Part shown: positions 55,643 through 62,956 of the stretch, piece after piece
Layout: every line of letters starts with the position of its first letter
Position numbering within the stretch: the stretch's first letter is position 1
Source of the DNA: Allobosea sp. 47.2.35
GTDB lineage: Bacteria; Pseudomonadota; Alphaproteobacteria; Rhizobiales; Beijerinckiaceae
Reading direction: 5' to 3'
Assembly: GCF_024655635.1 (NCBI RefSeq)
Contig: NZ_JANLGI010000007.1
Span: 1 to 64,000 of the forward strand
Length of the DNA stretch: 64,000 bases
Translations under genes and position numbers: made by a program
Notes under the pieces: generated by a model
The model's database searches: none
What the model was told of the DNA's origin: nothing
The model's input: the letters and a program-made list of their open reading frames with translations, nothing else

Positions 55643-55664
55643 TATGTCGATAAGTCTCGACATA
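55643..55664. promoter_or_regulatory. Probable ArsR operator at the first arsR start
   Basis: A perfect inverted repeat TATGTCGA-TAAGTC-TCGACATA. The last A is the first base of the arsR start codon. The position favours autorepression by blocking transcription near the start site. A TTGCAT at about 55629 could be its -35 box. Confidence 0.6.
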
Positions 55665-56020
55665 TGGAAAGCGAGCAAGTCATCCTCGCCCTGGCGGCGC
55701 TGGCGCAGAACACCCGCCTCGACGTCTTCCGCCTGCTGGTGAGCGCGGAGCCGGAGGGGCTGCCTGCCGGCGAGGTCGCCCGTCGTCTCGACGTTCCCCA
55801 CAACACCATGTCGTCCCATCTGAGCATTCTCAGCCGGGCCGGGCTCGTTCGTTCGGAGCGCATCAGCCGCTCGATCGTCTATCGCGCCGACCTCGACGCG
55901 CTGCGATCGACCATCGCTTTCCTCCTGAAGGATTGCTGCGGTGGCCGGGCTGAGATCTGCGCGCCGCTCCTGGTTGAGCTCACGCCCTGCTGCCCAACGA
56001 AGGTCACGACCGATGCCTGA
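55664..56020 (+). CDS. arsR: ArsR-family arsenic-responsive repressor (first copy)
   Basis: 118 residues, winged helix: LAALAQNTRLDVFRLLVSAEPEGLPAGEVARRLDVPHNTMSSHLSILSRAGLVRSER. It lacks the ELCVCDL sensor in the recognition region; instead cysteines cluster at the C-terminus (C91, C92, C99, C109, C110), as in ArsR proteins with a C-terminal As(III) site. ATG 55664 sits within its probable operator. The frame is open upstream into the IS3 fragment. Its end overlaps arsC by 8 bp. Confidence 0.93.
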   Translation: MESEQVILALAALAQNTRLDVFRLLVSAEPEGLPAGEVARRLDVPHNTMSSHLSILSRAGLVRSERISRSIVYRADLDALRSTIAFLLKDCCGGRAEICAPLLVELTPCCPTKVTTDA

Positions 56021-56540
56021 CCGCATCCACAACGTGCTGTTCCTCTGCACGCACAACTCCGCTCGCTCGATCATGGCCGAGGCCTTGCTCAACCATCTCG
56101 GGGAAGGGCGCTTCAGAGCCTTCTCCGCTGGCAGCGACGGCGGTCCCGGGCCGAAGCCGATGGCGCTCAAGGTGCTGGATGCCGAGGGCATCCCGACCGA
56201 GGGCCTCTCGTCGAAGACCTGGGACGTCTTCGCTGGGCCCGGTGCGCCTGTCATGGACCTCGTGATCACCGTCTGCGACCAGGCGGCAGGCGAGGCCTGC
56301 CCGCTTTGGCCGGGCCAGCCGATCACGGCGCATTGGGGCATCGAGGACCCGTCCAACCTCCAGGGCAGCGAGATCGAGCGCGAGCGGGCCTTCGTGACGG
56401 CGCTGCGCTACTTGCGCAATCGGATCAACGTCCTCTTGTCGCTTCCTGTCGCGAGTCTCGACGAGATGGCCCTGGCGCAGCAGGTCCGGCGTATCGGCAG
56501 TCTCGAGGGCGCGAGCGGCGGTCGTCCGGAGGTCGCGTGA
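56013..56540 (+). CDS. arsC: Arsenate reductase, low-molecular-weight phosphatase type
   Basis: 175 residues. The P-loop CTHNSARS (C12, R18; Cys-x5-Arg) is that of thioredoxin- or mycothiol/glutathione-linked ArsC proteins of the LMW protein-tyrosine-phosphatase fold. VCDQAAGEACPLWPGQPITAHWGIEDPS is the general-acid/second-Cys region. Reduces As(V) to As(III) for export by Acr3. ATG 56013 overlaps arsR by 8 bp (ATGCCTGA), and its stop overlaps the next arsC (TGATG). Confidence 0.94.
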   Translation: MPDRIHNVLFLCTHNSARSIMAEALLNHLGEGRFRAFSAGSDGGPGPKPMALKVLDAEGIPTEGLSSKTWDVFAGPGAPVMDLVITVCDQAAGEACPLWPGQPITAHWGIEDPSNLQGSEIERERAFVTALRYLRNRINVLLSLPVASLDEMALAQQVRRIGSLEGASGGRPEVA

Positions 56541-56965
56541 TGGACGTGATCATCTATCACAACCCGGCGTGCGGGACGTCCCGGAACACGCTCGGCCTGA
56601 TCCGCAATGCGGGCGTCGAGCCGCACGTCATCGAATACCTGAAGACGCCGCCGAGTCGGGCGCTGCTGAAGCTGCTCCTCGGCCGTGCCGGGCTGACCGT
56701 CCGGGACATCCTGCGCGAGAAGGGCACGCCCTTCGCTGAACTGGGCCTCAGCGATCCGGGCCTTTCCGACGAAGCCCTGCTCGATGCGATCGAGGCCCAT
56801 CCCGTCCTGATCAACCGCCCGCTGGTCGTATCTCCCAAGGGCGTGAAGCTGTGCCGGCCGTCCGAGGCTGTGCTGCCGCTGCTGCCACCGCAGCGCGGCG
56901 AGTTCCGCAAGGAGGGCGGCGAACTCGTCGTCGATGCCTCCGGTCGCCCTGCGGCTCTCGCCTGA
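56540..56965 (+). CDS. arsC: Arsenate reductase, glutaredoxin-dependent type
   Basis: 141 residues. Homologous to E. coli plasmid ArsC: IIYHNPACGTSRNTLGLIRNAG with catalytic Cys11, EYLKTPPSRALLKLLL and the arginine-containing HPVLINRPLVVSPKG near residue 90. Thioredoxin fold, unrelated to the preceding LMW-phosphatase ArsC. Starts in a TGATG overlap; ends 7 bp before acr3. Confidence 0.94.
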   Translation: MDVIIYHNPACGTSRNTLGLIRNAGVEPHVIEYLKTPPSRALLKLLLGRAGLTVRDILREKGTPFAELGLSDPGLSDEALLDAIEAHPVLINRPLVVSPKGVKLCRPSEAVLPLLPPQRGEFRKEGGELVVDASGRPAALA

Positions 56966-56972
56966 GGTCCTC

Positions 56973-58025
56973 ATGTCCACCTTCGAACGCTACCTCACGG
57001 TGTGGGTCGCGCTGTGCATCGTCGTCGGGATCGCGCTCGGCCATGTCATGCCGAGCGTCTTCCAGGCGATTGGCTCGGCCGAGATCGCTAAGGTCAACCT
57101 GCCCGTCGCGGTCCTGATCTGGCTGATGGTCATCCCGATGCTGCTGAAGATCGACTTCGCGGCGCTCGGGCAGGTCGGCCGGCACTGGCGCGGAATCGGC
57201 GTCACCCTCTTCATCAACTGGGCGGTTAAGCCCTTCTCGATGGCGGCGCTGGGCTGGTTCTTCATCGCCTGGCTGTTCCGGCCATGGCTGCCCGTCGACC
57301 AGATCGACAGCTACATCGCCGGTCTCATCATCCTGGCCGCAGCGCCCTGCACGGCGATGGTCTTCGTCTGGTCGAACCTGACCAAGGGTGAGCCGCATTT
57401 CACGCTCAGCCAGGTCGCGCTCAACGACACGATCATGGTCATCGCCTTCGCGCCGATCGTCGGTCTGCTGCTCGGCCTGTCGGCGATCACCGTGCCATGG
57501 GGAACGCTCGTCCTTTCGGTGGTGCTCTACATCGTCATTCCCGTGATCGTTGCGCAGCTCGTCCGCGGGCGCATTCTCGCAAAGGGCGGACCGGCCGCGC
57601 TCGATCGACTGCTCGGCCGGCTGGGACCGGTTTCGCTCGTATCCCTGCTCGCCACCCTCGTCCTGCTCTTCGGCTTCCAGGGCGAGCAGATCCTCGCCCA
57701 GCCGATGGTGATCGCGCTCTTGGCAGTGCCGATCCTGATCCAGGTCTACCTCAACGCCGGACTGGCCTACCTGCTGAACCGGGTCGCCGGCGAGCAGCAT
57801 TGCGTCGCGGGGCCGTCCGCCCTGATCGGCGCCTCGAACTTCTTCGAGCTCGCCGTCGCCGCTGCGATCAGCCTGTTCGGTTTCAACTCCGGCGCGGCGC
57901 TCGCCACGGTCGTCGGCGTCCTGATTGAGGTGCCGGTCATGCTCACCGTCGTCTGGATCGTGAACCGGTCGAAGGGTTGGTACGAGCGCGGCGGCAAGGC
58001 GGCCGCAATTCCGGTCGGAGAATAA
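56973..58025 (+). CDS. acr3: Arsenite efflux transporter Acr3
   Basis: 350 residues, ten membrane segments. Family motifs: ERYLTVWVALCIVVGIALGH at the N-terminus, NLPVAVLIWLMVIPMLLKIDF, the essential Cys in LAAAPCTAMVFVWSNLTKGEPHFT and GPSALIGASNFFELAVAAAISLFG. Secondary As(OH)3/H+ exporter in the inner membrane. ATG 56973 matches the family start. Last gene of the arsR-arsC-arsC-acr3 unit. Confidence 0.95.
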   Translation: MSTFERYLTVWVALCIVVGIALGHVMPSVFQAIGSAEIAKVNLPVAVLIWLMVIPMLLKIDFAALGQVGRHWRGIGVTLFINWAVKPFSMAALGWFFIAWLFRPWLPVDQIDSYIAGLIILAAAPCTAMVFVWSNLTKGEPHFTLSQVALNDTIMVIAFAPIVGLLLGLSAITVPWGTLVLSVVLYIVIPVIVAQLVRGRILAKGGPAALDRLLGRLGPVSLVSLLATLVLLFGFQGEQILAQPMVIALLAVPILIQVYLNAGLAYLLNRVAGEQHCVAGPSALIGASNFFELAVAAAISLFGFNSGAALATVVGVLIEVPVMLTVVWIVNRSKGWYERGGKAAAIPVGE

Positions 58026-58032
58026 TTCGATA

Positions 58033-58088
58033 TTCATGGAAATATAGCTTGACGCTGCCTTTGGCCGACCGCATTGTATTTCCATGAA
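58033..58088. promoter_or_regulatory. ArsR operator pair and promoter of the second arsR
   Basis: TTCATGGAAATA (58033-58044) and TATTTCCATGAA (58077-58088) are perfect 12-bp inverted arms. Between them is TTGACG (58049-58054) followed after 18 bp by ATTGTA. The right arm contains the arsR start codon at 58084. So two operator halves flank the promoter, which differs from the site of the first ArsR. Confidence 0.7.
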
Positions 58089-58401
58089 CGTCGAAGAAGC
58101 AGCGAAGCAGCTTGAGGCTCTCGGGAATCCAACCCGGTTGGAGCTCTACCGGATTCTCGTCCGGGCGGGTCACGGTGGCCTGCCCGTCAATCAGGTGCAG
58201 GAGCGCCTTGGGATCCCGGCCTCGACCTTGTCACACCACCTTCAGCGGCTGATCCGTAACGGCCTCGTCTCGCAGGAGCGTCAAGCCACCACGCTGATCT
58301 GCCGTGCTGTCTACCCAGCCATGGATGCCCTTCTCGGCTTCCTCGGCGACGAGTGTTGCATCGAGGAGGGCTGCTCTCGAGCGCCGGAAAAGGCCGCCTG
58401 A
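58084..58401 (+). CDS. arsR: ArsR-family repressor (second copy)
   Basis: 105 residues: LEALGNPTRLELYRILVRAGHGGLPVNQVQERLGIPASTLSHHLQRLIRNGLVSQER. Also has C-terminal cysteines (C91, C92, C97) rather than a motif in the DNA-recognition helix. Its helix sequence differs from the first ArsR, matching a different operator. It is likely to regulate itself and the flavoprotein gene 56 bp downstream. Confidence 0.92.
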   Translation: MNVEEAAKQLEALGNPTRLELYRILVRAGHGGLPVNQVQERLGIPASTLSHHLQRLIRNGLVSQERQATTLICRAVYPAMDALLGFLGDECCIEEGCSRAPEKAA

Positions 58402-58457
58402 GAAGTTCTTTTTATTTGCCGCATAATTCTATCATTCTAGAAATAGTGGAGGACAGA

Positions 58458-59864
58458 ATGACCGAGCTTCCCGTCGCCGTCATCGGAGCTGGGCCAGTCG
58501 GGCTCGCTGCGGCGGCAAACCTCATCGAACGCGGGATAGCGGTGAAGGTCTATGAGGCAGGCCGCGAGGCGGGGAAGAATATCCGCGCCTGGGGTCATGT
58601 CAGGCTGTTCTCGCCTTGGGGATTCAATATCGCTCCGGCCGCGCGAGGTCTGTTGGCTGAGGCTGGCTGGGAGGAACCGGACGGGCAGGCTTACCCGACC
58701 GGAGCCGAGCTGGTGGATGGCTATCTCGCCCCGCTGGCCGCGACGCCGTCGCTCGCCTCCGTGATCGAATACGGCGCCCGTATCACCGCGGTCGGCCGCC
58801 ACGGCATCGACAAGGTGGTCAGCCGCGATCGGGAGCAGCGTCCTTTCGTGCTCACCGTCGTCGGGGACGACGGGGTGACGCGACGCGACCAGGCACGCGC
58901 CGTGATCGACGCATCGGGGACATGGACATCACCCAACCCCATCGGCGCTGGTGGACTCGCGGCGGATGGCGAGGAGGCGCTCAAGGATCGCATCGCCTAC
59001 GGGATCCCCGATGTGTCGAGCCGCGATCGATCGACCTATGCCGGCCGGACGACGTTGGTCATCGGTGCGGGCCACTCGGCGGCAAATGTCCTGCTCGATC
59101 TCGATGAACTCTCGGCTGCCGAACCCGGCACGAAGGCGATCTGGGCCACGCGCGGACGCGATCTGTCCCGCGTGTTCGGCGGCGGGGGCGATGACCAGCT
59201 CGCGGCGCGGGGCGATCTCGGGCAGCGCCTGAGCCGTCTCGTCGCGGAAGGCCGCATCGAACTGGTCTCGGGCTTTGCCGTCACGGGCGTCCGCGAACAA
59301 GCCGGAATGCTGGTGGTGGACGGCGACGTCGGTGGCGCTGGTCGCATTATCGGGCCCGTCGATCGCATCGTGGCCTGCACCGGGCAGCGGCCCGATCTGT
59401 CTTTGACCCGGGAGCTTCGGATCGAGTTCGACCCCTGGCTCGAAAGTGCCAGGACGCTGGGGCCGATGATCGATCCGAACCTGCATTCCTGCGGCTCGGT
59501 TCCCCCGCATGGTCACCGCGAGCTCGCGCATCCGGAGCCGGGATTCTACATCGCGGGCATCAAGAGCTATGGGCGGGCGCCGACCTTCCTGATGCTGACC
59601 GGCTATGAGCAGGTTCGGTCGATCGCGGCCGCGCTCGCCGGCGATCTGGTTGCGGCCGATGACGTGAGGCTCGGTCTGCCGGAGACCGGCGTTTGCAAGG
59701 CGGCGCCTTCGGGCGATTGCTGTGGCGGGCCTGCTCCTGTCGAGGCCGATGCCTGCTGTGCGGCGGATGCCGAGGCGAAGGCTGAGGGGCAGCTCGGTTG
59801 CGGTTGCGGGCCGGCGAGGCAGCCCGAGCCGGCGACGTCCTCCTGCTGCGGCAAGGCAGCGTGA
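58458..59864 (+). CDS. FAD/NAD(P)-binding flavoprotein with cysteine-rich tail (ars cluster)
   Basis: 468 residues. Rossmann motif VAVIGAGPVGLAAAANLIERG at the start, RLFSPWGFNIAP, second dinucleotide motif TLVIGAGHSAANVLLDL (about 197-213), and YIAGIKSYGRAPTFLMLTGYEQ at the C-terminal FAD part; it resembles flavin monooxygenase/thioredoxin-reductase-like enzymes found in ars operons (ArsO-like in a broad sense). The last 58 residues carry nine Cys in CC and CGC groups, probably binding metal(loid). ATG 58458 follows GGAGG. Substrate unknown; an inference is oxidation or reduction of an arsenic species. Confidence 0.88.
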   Translation: MTELPVAVIGAGPVGLAAAANLIERGIAVKVYEAGREAGKNIRAWGHVRLFSPWGFNIAPAARGLLAEAGWEEPDGQAYPTGAELVDGYLAPLAATPSLASVIEYGARITAVGRHGIDKVVSRDREQRPFVLTVVGDDGVTRRDQARAVIDASGTWTSPNPIGAGGLAADGEEALKDRIAYGIPDVSSRDRSTYAGRTTLVIGAGHSAANVLLDLDELSAAEPGTKAIWATRGRDLSRVFGGGGDDQLAARGDLGQRLSRLVAEGRIELVSGFAVTGVREQAGMLVVDGDVGGAGRIIGPVDRIVACTGQRPDLSLTRELRIEFDPWLESARTLGPMIDPNLHSCGSVPPHGHRELAHPEPGFYIAGIKSYGRAPTFLMLTGYEQVRSIAAALAGDLVAADDVRLGLPETGVCKAAPSGDCCGGPAPVEADACCAADAEAKAEGQLGCGCGPARQPEPATSSCCGKAA

Positions 59865-59865
59865 C

Positions 59866-60238
59866 CGAGCGGCCGCTCTACCGGCTTTGGCCGAATGGCC
59901 GCCTTGATCGGATCATCGCCAGCGCGGCGAGCCCGAACGGCGTCGCCGTTTCGCGCCAAGGAACCCATGCCTTCCTGGCACTGAGCCGCTTGCCCGCGAC
60001 CAACATGTTCCGTCGGAAAGCCTACGGAAATATCGCGCCAGGCGCGGACGTTGGCGCATCTCTTCAGGATGCCGCAAGAGAGCTGCGCGTCAGCGCGCGC
60101 TCGCTGCAGCGCCATCTCGCCGAAATGGGCACGAGCTGCAGCGAGATGGTCGCGCAGATGCGCCTCGACACGGCCTGTCACCTGTTGATCGAATCCAGCG
60201 AACGCATGTCGCAGATCGCTACGCGCCTCAAAAGGTGA
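59866..60238 (+). pseudogene. Gene debris: SMP-30-like segment joined to a truncated AraC-type HTH
   Basis: One frame encodes RPLYRLWPNGRLDRIIASAASPNGVAVSRQGTHAFLALSR, which looks like part of an SMP-30/gluconolactonase beta-propeller. It passes directly into LQDAARELRVSARSLQRHLAEMGTSCSEMVAQMRL ... SSERMSQIATRLKR, the first helix-turn-helix of an AraC-type regulator, then a stop. Both are incomplete. No start or ribosome site is convincing, so this is interpreted as recombination debris. Confidence 0.6.
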
Positions 60239-60475
60239 CCCACGCGCGGGCTTGGCGCGAAATGGCAAGATCCGAGGAGGCGGCGCAGCTAGCCTCGATG
60301 AAGTGTGCTCGGTTTCGCGTGCCGGCATGGTTTCCAGTTCGCTGCACATGGGCGATGGGGCGCATGTGACCGGGGCCGAGCCTGCCGCTTTCGCCGGGGA
60401 CCACCCTGTTCTTCGACCCTCTCCTTTTTGCTGTCCAGGTGATGAATGGCTGCCGGAACATCTGAGAGAAAGACC
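60239..60475. other. Non-coding gap before DUF1254 gene
   Basis: 237 bp with no supported gene. The GAGAGAAAGACC just before 60476 is the ribosome site of the next gene. Nothing else is assignable. Confidence 0.5.
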
Positions 60476-62047
60476 ATGATGCTGTCTGGAATGCTCCGGC
60501 CTGCCGCGCTGGCCGTTGCCGGGTTGCTTGCGACGACGCTGGCTGCGGCTGGTGAAGGGAAAACGCCAGGCTACAATCACAAGATCCCCGAAAAGATCAT
60601 GACGCCGGATGCGGTCGAGACCCGCTTCGGCACCATGAAGTTCTTCGACGGCATGCCGGACAAGGCAACGGTCGAGCGGCTCTATGACAATCTCGACGTC
60701 CTGCGTGGCGTCGAGACGTTCCTCAACGGCGTCCCGGCCACATCGATCGAGGGCTTGCGTCTCGGCCATCTCGATCTGGGCGCGGACACGTCGAACAAGG
60801 TGATCCTTCTCGACCAGCTGATGGACTCGGCGCCGCTGTTCCTCACCGGCAATACCGATACCGTCTATGGCAGCGCTTTTCTTCACCTGGGAACGGACGG
60901 GCCGACGGTCGTCGAGATTCCCGCCAGGACCGGTCCCGGCACGGTCAATGACGCCTATTTCCGCTTCGTGACCGACATGTGCGCTCCGGGGCCCGATCGC
61001 GGCCGGGGAGGCAAGTATCTGATCCTCCCGCCCGACTATAAGGGAGATCTCAATCCGCCCGTCGGTGGCATGGAGGCAGAGGTCGACGGTGAAAAGTACT
61101 TCGTCTCGAAATCGACCAGCTACGTGAACTGGCTGATCCTGCGCGGCTTCCTGGTCGATGGAAAGCCCGACGCGGCCGTGGCTTCCTTCAAGAACGGGTT
61201 GAAAATCTATCCGCTCAGCAAGCGTGCCAATCCGCCGAAAATGGAGTTCATCAGCGGGTCGCGGAAGTCCTGGAACACGATTCACGCCAATAATTTCGAG
61301 TTCTACAAGGAACTCCATACCGTCATCGATCGTGAACCGACTTCGATGCTCGATCCCGAGCTGCTGGGACTGTTCGCTTCTATCGGCATCGAAAAGGGCA
61401 AACCCTTCGCTCCGGACGCCCGGATGAAGAAGCTGCTGACCGAGGCCGTCGCCGTCGGCAACGCGACCGCCCGCGCGATGATCTTCCGCCCGCGCCTCGA
61501 GGGCTTCCATCTCTATCCGAACAGCGCCTGGGGAGCGGCCTTTGTCGGCGGAAGCTATCAGTGGCTTCGCGACGGCGGAAAGGGCGGGCGTTACCTCGAT
61601 GCGAGGACCCTGTTCTTCTACCAGGCGACGGTCAACACACCCGCCATGGTCGAGCAGATGATCGGGGCCGGTTCCCAGTACGCCTATGCCGCTACGGACC
61701 GGAGCGGCGACTATCTGGACGGCGCGAAGACATACAGGCTTCGCATTCCCGCCAATCCGCCGGCGAAGGATTTCTGGTCCGTGGTAGTCTACGATCCGCA
61801 GACCCGCTCGGAACTCCAGACCGGACAGACCTTCCCGAGCAAGAACAACAAGCGGGACAAGCTCATCGCGAATGCCGATGGCTCGATCGATCTCTATTTC
61901 GGTCCGAAGGCACCGGAAGGCAAGGAAGCCAACTGGATCCAAACCGTCGCCGGCAAGGGATGGTATACGATTCTTCGGCTCTATGGGCCGCTCGAACCTT
62001 GGTTCGACAAGAGCTGGCGGCCGGGCGAATTCGAGCCGATCAAGTAG
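60476..62047 (+). CDS. DUF1254/DUF1214 domain protein, exported
   Basis: 523 residues with signal peptide (MMLSGMLRPAALAVAGLLATTLAAAG). DUF1254 spans about 70-180 (DNLDVLRGVETFLNGVPATSIEG ... TGNTDTVYGSAFLHLG) and DUF1214 about 390-500 (YRLRIPANPPAKDFWSVVVYDPQTRSEL ... GWYTILRLYGPLEPWFD). Full-length and apparently intact. The biological role of this family is unknown; periplasmic. ATG 60476 follows a GAGAGAAAG site. It ends in a hairpin near the right end of the island. Confidence 0.9.
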   Translation: MMLSGMLRPAALAVAGLLATTLAAAGEGKTPGYNHKIPEKIMTPDAVETRFGTMKFFDGMPDKATVERLYDNLDVLRGVETFLNGVPATSIEGLRLGHLDLGADTSNKVILLDQLMDSAPLFLTGNTDTVYGSAFLHLGTDGPTVVEIPARTGPGTVNDAYFRFVTDMCAPGPDRGRGGKYLILPPDYKGDLNPPVGGMEAEVDGEKYFVSKSTSYVNWLILRGFLVDGKPDAAVASFKNGLKIYPLSKRANPPKMEFISGSRKSWNTIHANNFEFYKELHTVIDREPTSMLDPELLGLFASIGIEKGKPFAPDARMKKLLTEAVAVGNATARAMIFRPRLEGFHLYPNSAWGAAFVGGSYQWLRDGGKGGRYLDARTLFFYQATVNTPAMVEQMIGAGSQYAYAATDRSGDYLDGAKTYRLRIPANPPAKDFWSVVVYDPQTRSELQTGQTFPSKNNKRDKLIANADGSIDLYFGPKAPEGKEANWIQTVAGKGWYTILRLYGPLEPWFDKSWRPGEFEPIK

Positions 62048-62056
62048 AAGGCACCT

Positions 62057-62079
62057 CGAGGTTTGTTTGCTAAACCTCG
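62057..62079 (+). terminator. Hairpin after the DUF1254 gene
   Basis: CGAGGTTT-GTTTGCT-AAACCTCG, a perfect 8-bp stem 10 bp after the stop, followed by a weakly T-rich CTTGGTT. Likely transcription end and close to the island/native junction. Confidence 0.5.
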
Positions 62080-62123
62080 CTTGGTTGACGGATCGAGAGC
62101 GCAGCGCTTTGGACCATGTCCGG

Positions 62124-62324
62124 CGCGCCGCCGGCGGCCAGGGCGCTCGGGCCGTGTTTGAAGTCCGCTCCCGCGACGTGCCGTTCATCATCGAGGACGG
62201 TCAGATTGTCGGTCGCCTCGTCTATGAGGCGATGGCGGCACGCCCGGAAGCGCTCTACGGCGCCGATCTCAAGTCGAACTGCCAGGGCCAGGCCCCGAAG
62301 CTCTCGAAGCACTTCAAGGGCTGA
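62124..62324 (+). pseudogene. dcd: Beheaded 3' end of native dcd gene
   Basis: About 66 codons in one frame: AGGQGARAVFEVRSRDVPFI ... LYGADLKSNCQGQ ... KLSKHF. This aligns to the C-terminus of the intact dCTP deaminase at 54447 (about 29 of 52 residues identical by eye) but has the high GC of the host. The upstream 280 or so codons are missing and no start is plausible. Deviations such as SNC for SNY and QAPKL for QGLKL suggest decay. Confidence 0.85.
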
Positions 62325-62438
62325 GCGAGCGCGGCGTTCACCCTCTCGCAATCGCCAGCGATTCCCGGATGACACTCGCGCCCGGACCCGCTATGAACGC
62401 GGGCCTGCCGCGCGTTGCTTCGCCAGCGTGAAGGGCAT

Positions 62439-62513
62439 GCGGGCGTAGTTCAGTGGTAGAACGTCAGCTTCCCAAGCTGAATGTCGTCGGTTCGATCCCG
62501 ATCGCCCGCTCCA
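62439..62513 (+). tRNA. tRNA-Gly (anticodon CCC)
   Basis: 75 nt with encoded CCA. Acceptor GCGGGCG/CGCCCGC, D-arm TAGTTCAGTGGTAGAACG, anticodon stem TCAGC/GCTGA around the loop TTCCCAA (anticodon CCC) and a T-arm GTCGGTTCGATCCCGAT. Cloverleaf complete. It lies 115 bp downstream of the dcd remnant and reads towards the convergent hypothetical gene. Confidence 0.96.
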
Positions 62514-62528
62514 AATTCTCTCGAACAT

Positions 62529-62861
62529 TCAGCTTGTTGTCGTGCCGTGGCCTGTCGGTGACGGCGCGGTCGTGGCCGCCATCGCCTGCGCCGCTTTCGC
62601 GCCGTCGATCACGATCGGCGTCCAGCCGCGCTCCGGCGATTTCAGCCAGTCGGCGATATGCTCGAAGATGATGCGCTGGAAGGGCTGGATCGGCTGCCCG
62701 CTCTGCTCGGAGATGTCGATGATCCGGCCGAGCTCATCGGCGAAGTCGCGCTTGATCTCGCTGCCGAGCCGGTTCTCCAGATGCTTGAACAGGATGCCGA
62801 ACAGGCTGATCTGGGCGCTGGCCAGCCCGGCGATGCAAGTGCTGAGGTCATCCTGCTTCAT
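62529..62861 (-). CDS. Hypothetical protein next to chemoreceptor
   Basis: 110 residues beginning MKQDDLSTCIAGLASAQISL. Mostly helical, with an amphipathic stretch ISLFGILFKHLENRLGSEIKRDFADELGRIIDI. No recognised domain. It lies 95 bp downstream of a chemoreceptor gene on the same strand and could be co-transcribed. The stop is only 15 bp from the 3' end of the convergent tRNA-Gly. Confidence 0.65.
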   Translation of the reverse strand: MKQDDLSTCIAGLASAQISLFGILFKHLENRLGSEIKRDFADELGRIIDISEQSGQPIQPFQRIIFEHIADWLKSPERGWTPIVIDGAKAAQAMAATTAPSPTGHGTTTS

Positions 62862-62956
62862 GGCATCGGTCTCGTCATGGCTGGGGACATGCCGCCGCTA
62901 TCGTCGCAATGCGGCATGCCTCAGGTTGAAAGGTTGGGCGGTGTCGGCGGCGGGCG

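Noticed and set aside
59603..62191. Very long antisense open frame (862 codons) under the flavoprotein and DUF1254 genes
   Set aside because: It is antisense to two genes with clear domain motifs and its own sequence shows no domain; high GC gives long chance frames.
62439..62513. tRNA-Gly as attachment site of the ars island
   Set aside because: No duplicate of its 3' end was found near 54.2-55.6 kb and the dcd remnant lies between it and the island.
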